The notes under the pieces are model-generated. The model had not been told where the DNA came from. It searched no databases and saw only the letters and a program-made list of their open reading frames with translations. This document shows, piece by piece, positions 62,501-64,000 of a DNA stretch of 64,000 bases (position 1 is its first letter; each line of letters starts with the position of its first letter). The translations under genes and the position numbers were made by a program. This stretch comes from Lactococcus nasutitermitis (GTDB taxonomy: Bacteria > Bacillota > Bacilli > Lactobacillales > Streptococcaceae), in assembly GCF_018403765.1 (NCBI RefSeq), contig NZ_BOVQ01000007.1:1-64000 (forward strand), written 5' to 3'.

Positions 62501-64000
62501 GCTATTATCTATACGTGTCAAAGTAAATTTAGCACCACTATGATGGTCACGTTCGCCATGTTTTATTAAGTTGAAAGTATATTTTTCAGTATTTGTCGCT
62601 GTTTTACCTGAAAATTCCTCATCATAATTAGGTAAATCTGTTTCCGAAGTCACAGAGTATTCAAAAGCTTGCCCCTCATTGTTGAAAGCTGGGAAAAGTT
62701 TGCCATCAGATACGGAACTTGTCCATGTATCGGCATTCACGCTTCCAGAAAGTTCTTCTGAAACAGACCAATCTGGATTTAGCGTATTTGTTTGACGTGT
62801 TACTTTAAGTGTGACAGATTCCGGACGATTTGTTTTGTCAAGGTCTAGCCACTTTTTATTTATTTCAAGAGGAATGCCAGGCGCACGTCCAGAAGGAACT
62901 GCAAAACGTGCTGTTTCCTCAGCCTCAGAACCAACATTATTGGTAAAGGTCGTCTCCGCTGGATTTGAAATATGATACCAAGTATCAGGATCAAAATTTT
63001 CGTCTTCTGTGTTGATGTGGACTTGGTAGTGGATTTGTAACTCTTGATTGTGAGCAAGGTTAATATTTGAAACAGTTACAGCTCGACTTGTTGTATCAAA
63101 ATTTTCGTCGTAACTTCCACCTGTTCCTACCAAATTCACTTGGACACTATCAGGTTCAAGGAGGAATTGACCACCAAGCGTTGAAGTAATTTCGCCAGCT
63201 ACAACAGTGTTGATACGTGTTTGCAAAATTTCAACAAGTCGTCGGCTTACTTCGGAAATGTCTCCATCAGGTAGATTGATGAAACCATCTCTATCTGCAT
63301 TGTTTCCATTGATAAGACGTTTAAAATTATCTGTAATTTCGGCACTTGTGAAAGTACGTTCTATCGGTGTTCCAGTTGTTGGATAGGCAGCTTCTGGTTG
63401 GATATTGAGTCCAATACCATAAAGTGTGATTCCAGCTTCTCTTGCTTGGTCAGCTTCATAAGTAGTTGCAGGAAAAGTGCTGTCATATGTTGGATAACTA
63501 CCTAAATTATTATTTGGTCCTTGTCCAATTATATTTCTAGCACGAAGTCCACCATTTGTCGCTTGAGACCAGTCAATTTGACGACTATTAGCATTAAATA
63601 GTCCATAAGTCCCAGTAGTTGCTCGCCCTGATACGACTTGTAGGAAGCCTTGAGAAGTTGTTGAAGTTGTATAAGGAAGACCATTGTGAGTAGTAGTTCC
63701 AGTAACTTCACCGACATCAATGATACTATTGTTATTTCCATCAGTGTAGTCAGTAATTGCGTTAGAGAAAGTTGGAATGCCATCTGTTAAGACAATCATA
63801 ATCTTTTCACTATCACGACCACTGTTTGCAAGCATTTCACGTGCTTTTCGTATCCCTGCTTGTGTAAATGTGTAATCAGCATTTATCGCGGATTGATTTG
63901 CCAGATTATTTAAAGCAGTTTTAGCGCTGTTTTTATCTTGTAGAGGGATATTATAAAGGGGATTATCAAAAAGATTACTACCAAAACCAACGTGACCAAC
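59510..64000 (-). CDS. Partial large VWA/Cna-B cell-wall adhesin, pilus-tip type
   Basis: The frame stays open to base 64000, so the N-terminus is outside. Visible, in order: a von Willebrand A domain ('SEKIMIVLTDGIPTFSN', then 'EAGITLYGIGLNI'), at least six Cna-B/collagen-binding-B-type repeats ending in 'ITNTF/ITNQF', a SpaA-like segment with isopeptide-type motifs, a Pro/Asp/Asn spacer (PDPDLKPDPNEPNPDPEPNP), and a sorting signal with hydrophobic helix and RRRTKD tail. The sorting motif reads LPALG instead of LPxTG. The layout resembles pilus-tip adhesins of streptococci. No pilin or sortase gene is in the window. Confidence 0.85.
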   Translation of the reverse strand, partial: VGHVGFGSNLFDNPLYNIPLQDKNSAKTALNNLANQSAINADYTFTQAGIRKAREMLANSGRDSEKIMIVLTDGIPTFSNAITDYTDGNNNSIIDVGEVTGTTTHNGLPYTTSTTSQGFLQVVSGRATTGTYGLFNANSRQIDWSQATNGGLRARNIIGQGPNNNLGSYPTYDSTFPATTYEADQAREAGITLYGIGLNIQPEAAYPTTGTPIERTFTSAEITDNFKRLINGNNADRDGFINLPDGDISEVSRRLVEILQTRINTVVAGEITSTLGGQFLLEPDSVQVNLVGTGGSYDENFDTTSRAVTVSNINLAHNQELQIHYQVHINTEDENFDPDTWYHISNPAETTFTNNVGSEAEETARFAVPSGRAPGIPLEINKKWLDLDKTNRPESVTLKVTRQTNTLNPDWSVSEELSGSVNADTWTSSVSDGKLFPAFNNEGQAFEYSVTSETDLPNYDEEFSGKTATNTEKYTFNLIKHGERDHHSGAKFTLTRIDNSSNTLIATGISQADGTVAWDTPIYFETDATYRLEETRPITGHKVAGPWTISVEDNVPTISADNGSVVDYVDEGAIFTVTLLNKLEITEVRGEKIWIGDEEHENLRPASIKIQLMNGDTEIGEAQEVTADEDGNWTFSFGYLPKYDEDGKLIAYSVKEIIDPELPYYTSEVSGDIEDGFVITNTFDEEKAFTDLSLTKEWVTSGAVTPPSSIRVKILQDNQPIYQDADGNWLPVNDDSPYSWITFSGDVDETTWEKTFYNLPKYSSAGVEFDYSIEEAAIPDWVMTDNEKDDDGNITITNTYDQELVSIPVEKIWEAGVFDDETMNNFIPENGIEVELFDEADDETVIDTLRLTEEDNWQREFEDLPKHHANGEVINYAVRERDTYEDFSEIFDTNITGNMEDGFTITNQFELPIIDIPVLKIWEDLEYSGLRPDDITVHLLQDGERFGSPEALSDENDWHHNFENLPKYSGISQSSPENGQVTYHLTPYDYDVEEDEVSGYTVSIDTDGSGGFIITNTLIPLPPLYLEVTKIDADFDLPLAAVEFTLEEVTEDDEINEPITPVSFFSSFAGEIDSEPLYKNLKSNSEGKLSENGTAAPIELEYGKSYKLVKNNAVGQFPKFSYENGDDMGVWIINTPTREEVWENAADISGDKLMSGNVDNSNAHDPNHNPNHEHPNDLDSVITQPDVQIFDRAVELQRPASPLGILSLIKTENPDFNLRTTANLRAVTPSSRSLLREDAETSAYVISFEIHSNITHSFTIEKVDGTTEKPMDTQFLLRWVQLYEPDAPFEDLKTIDMSDLDLAGTEEDPDVDVATGATLSTINGSKRMDHMGRGNLYIISEDTPPAGYQSTNTVIVAYMDEPQGLADTEEIHIRLARRSADNPNVLEFGAMEDFPEYRGSLNEGLGLVFANFKTGVTPTPDPDLKPDPNEPNPDPEPNPENRPVNHPKTPTATTGKTASSHHKGNLPALGIASASFAGLGCLALLAAYLIRRRTKD

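Overview
The window reads as a chromosomal segment of a low-GC Gram-positive bacterium of the Streptococcaceae, most likely Lactococcus or a close relative. This rests on the ung, pgk, rpsD, rpsU, dltXABCD, nrdD-nrdG and ecfA1-ecfA2-ecfT genes, a yybP-ykoY riboswitch in front of a P-type ATPase, DUF5648-repeat secreted proteins, and consensus TTGACA/TATAAT-type promoters with many extended -10 elements. No phage, insertion sequence, plasmid origin or CRISPR array was seen.

Layout. 1-3.6 kb: end of a secreted-protein locus that looks like a type VII secretion effector/immunity group (partial effector with a glycine-zipper C-terminus, a membrane protein, a DUF4176 protein, a DUF5648 protein). 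3.8-12.8 kb: ung, a TetR-controlled oxidoreductase pair, a YhgE/Pip membrane protein, msrA, a bacteriocin-immunity-like gene, a MerR-controlled multidrug MFS exporter and a DUF2798 protein. 12.9-15.7 kb: rpsU, pgk and a frameshifted DUF5648 protein. 15.8-20.3 kb: a divergent three-gene cluster that at first looks like histidine utilisation but is better read as (S-methyl-)ergothioneine breakdown. 20.3-29.3 kb: an rRNA methyltransferase, a heterodimeric ABC exporter, NAD(P)HX dehydratase, a Tim44-like protein, a flavoprotein and tRNA-Leu. 29.4-31.8 kb: an EgtUV-type ABC importer, the known ergothioneine uptake architecture of streptococci. 32-38.7 kb: housekeeping enzymes, luxS and the riboswitch-controlled cation ATPase. 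38.9-48.2 kb: anaerobic ribonucleotide reductase with NrdR boxes, tRNA-Ser, the ECF module and the acetylated diaminopimelate branch. 48.2-59.5 kb: tRNA-Arg, tRNA-Pro, rpsD, the dlt operon, tex, a SprT-like protein and adenosine deaminase. 59.5-64 kb: the C-terminal part of a large VWA/Cna-B cell-wall adhesin.

Two things stand out. First, the window holds both a candidate ergothioneine importer and a candidate ergothioneine catabolic cluster: an ammonia-lyase homologue without the MIO triad, a urocanase homologue with altered active-site residues, and an S-methyl-thiohydantoin desulfurase (DUF917) family protein. Together they could form an uptake-and-degradation route. Second, a palindrome, TTTTGACAGNNCTGTCAAAA, is scattered over the chromosome between about 12 and 58 kb, both between genes and in frame inside genes. 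Longer composite versions of about 90-150 bp have the same ends and internal hairpins. One composite lies in frame inside the rRNA methyltransferase gene. Some copies supply -35 boxes or stop codons. This looks like a family of non-autonomous repeats that remodels proteins and promoters; no transposase for it is present here.

All calls come from reading the sequence and from memory of protein families; no database search was possible.
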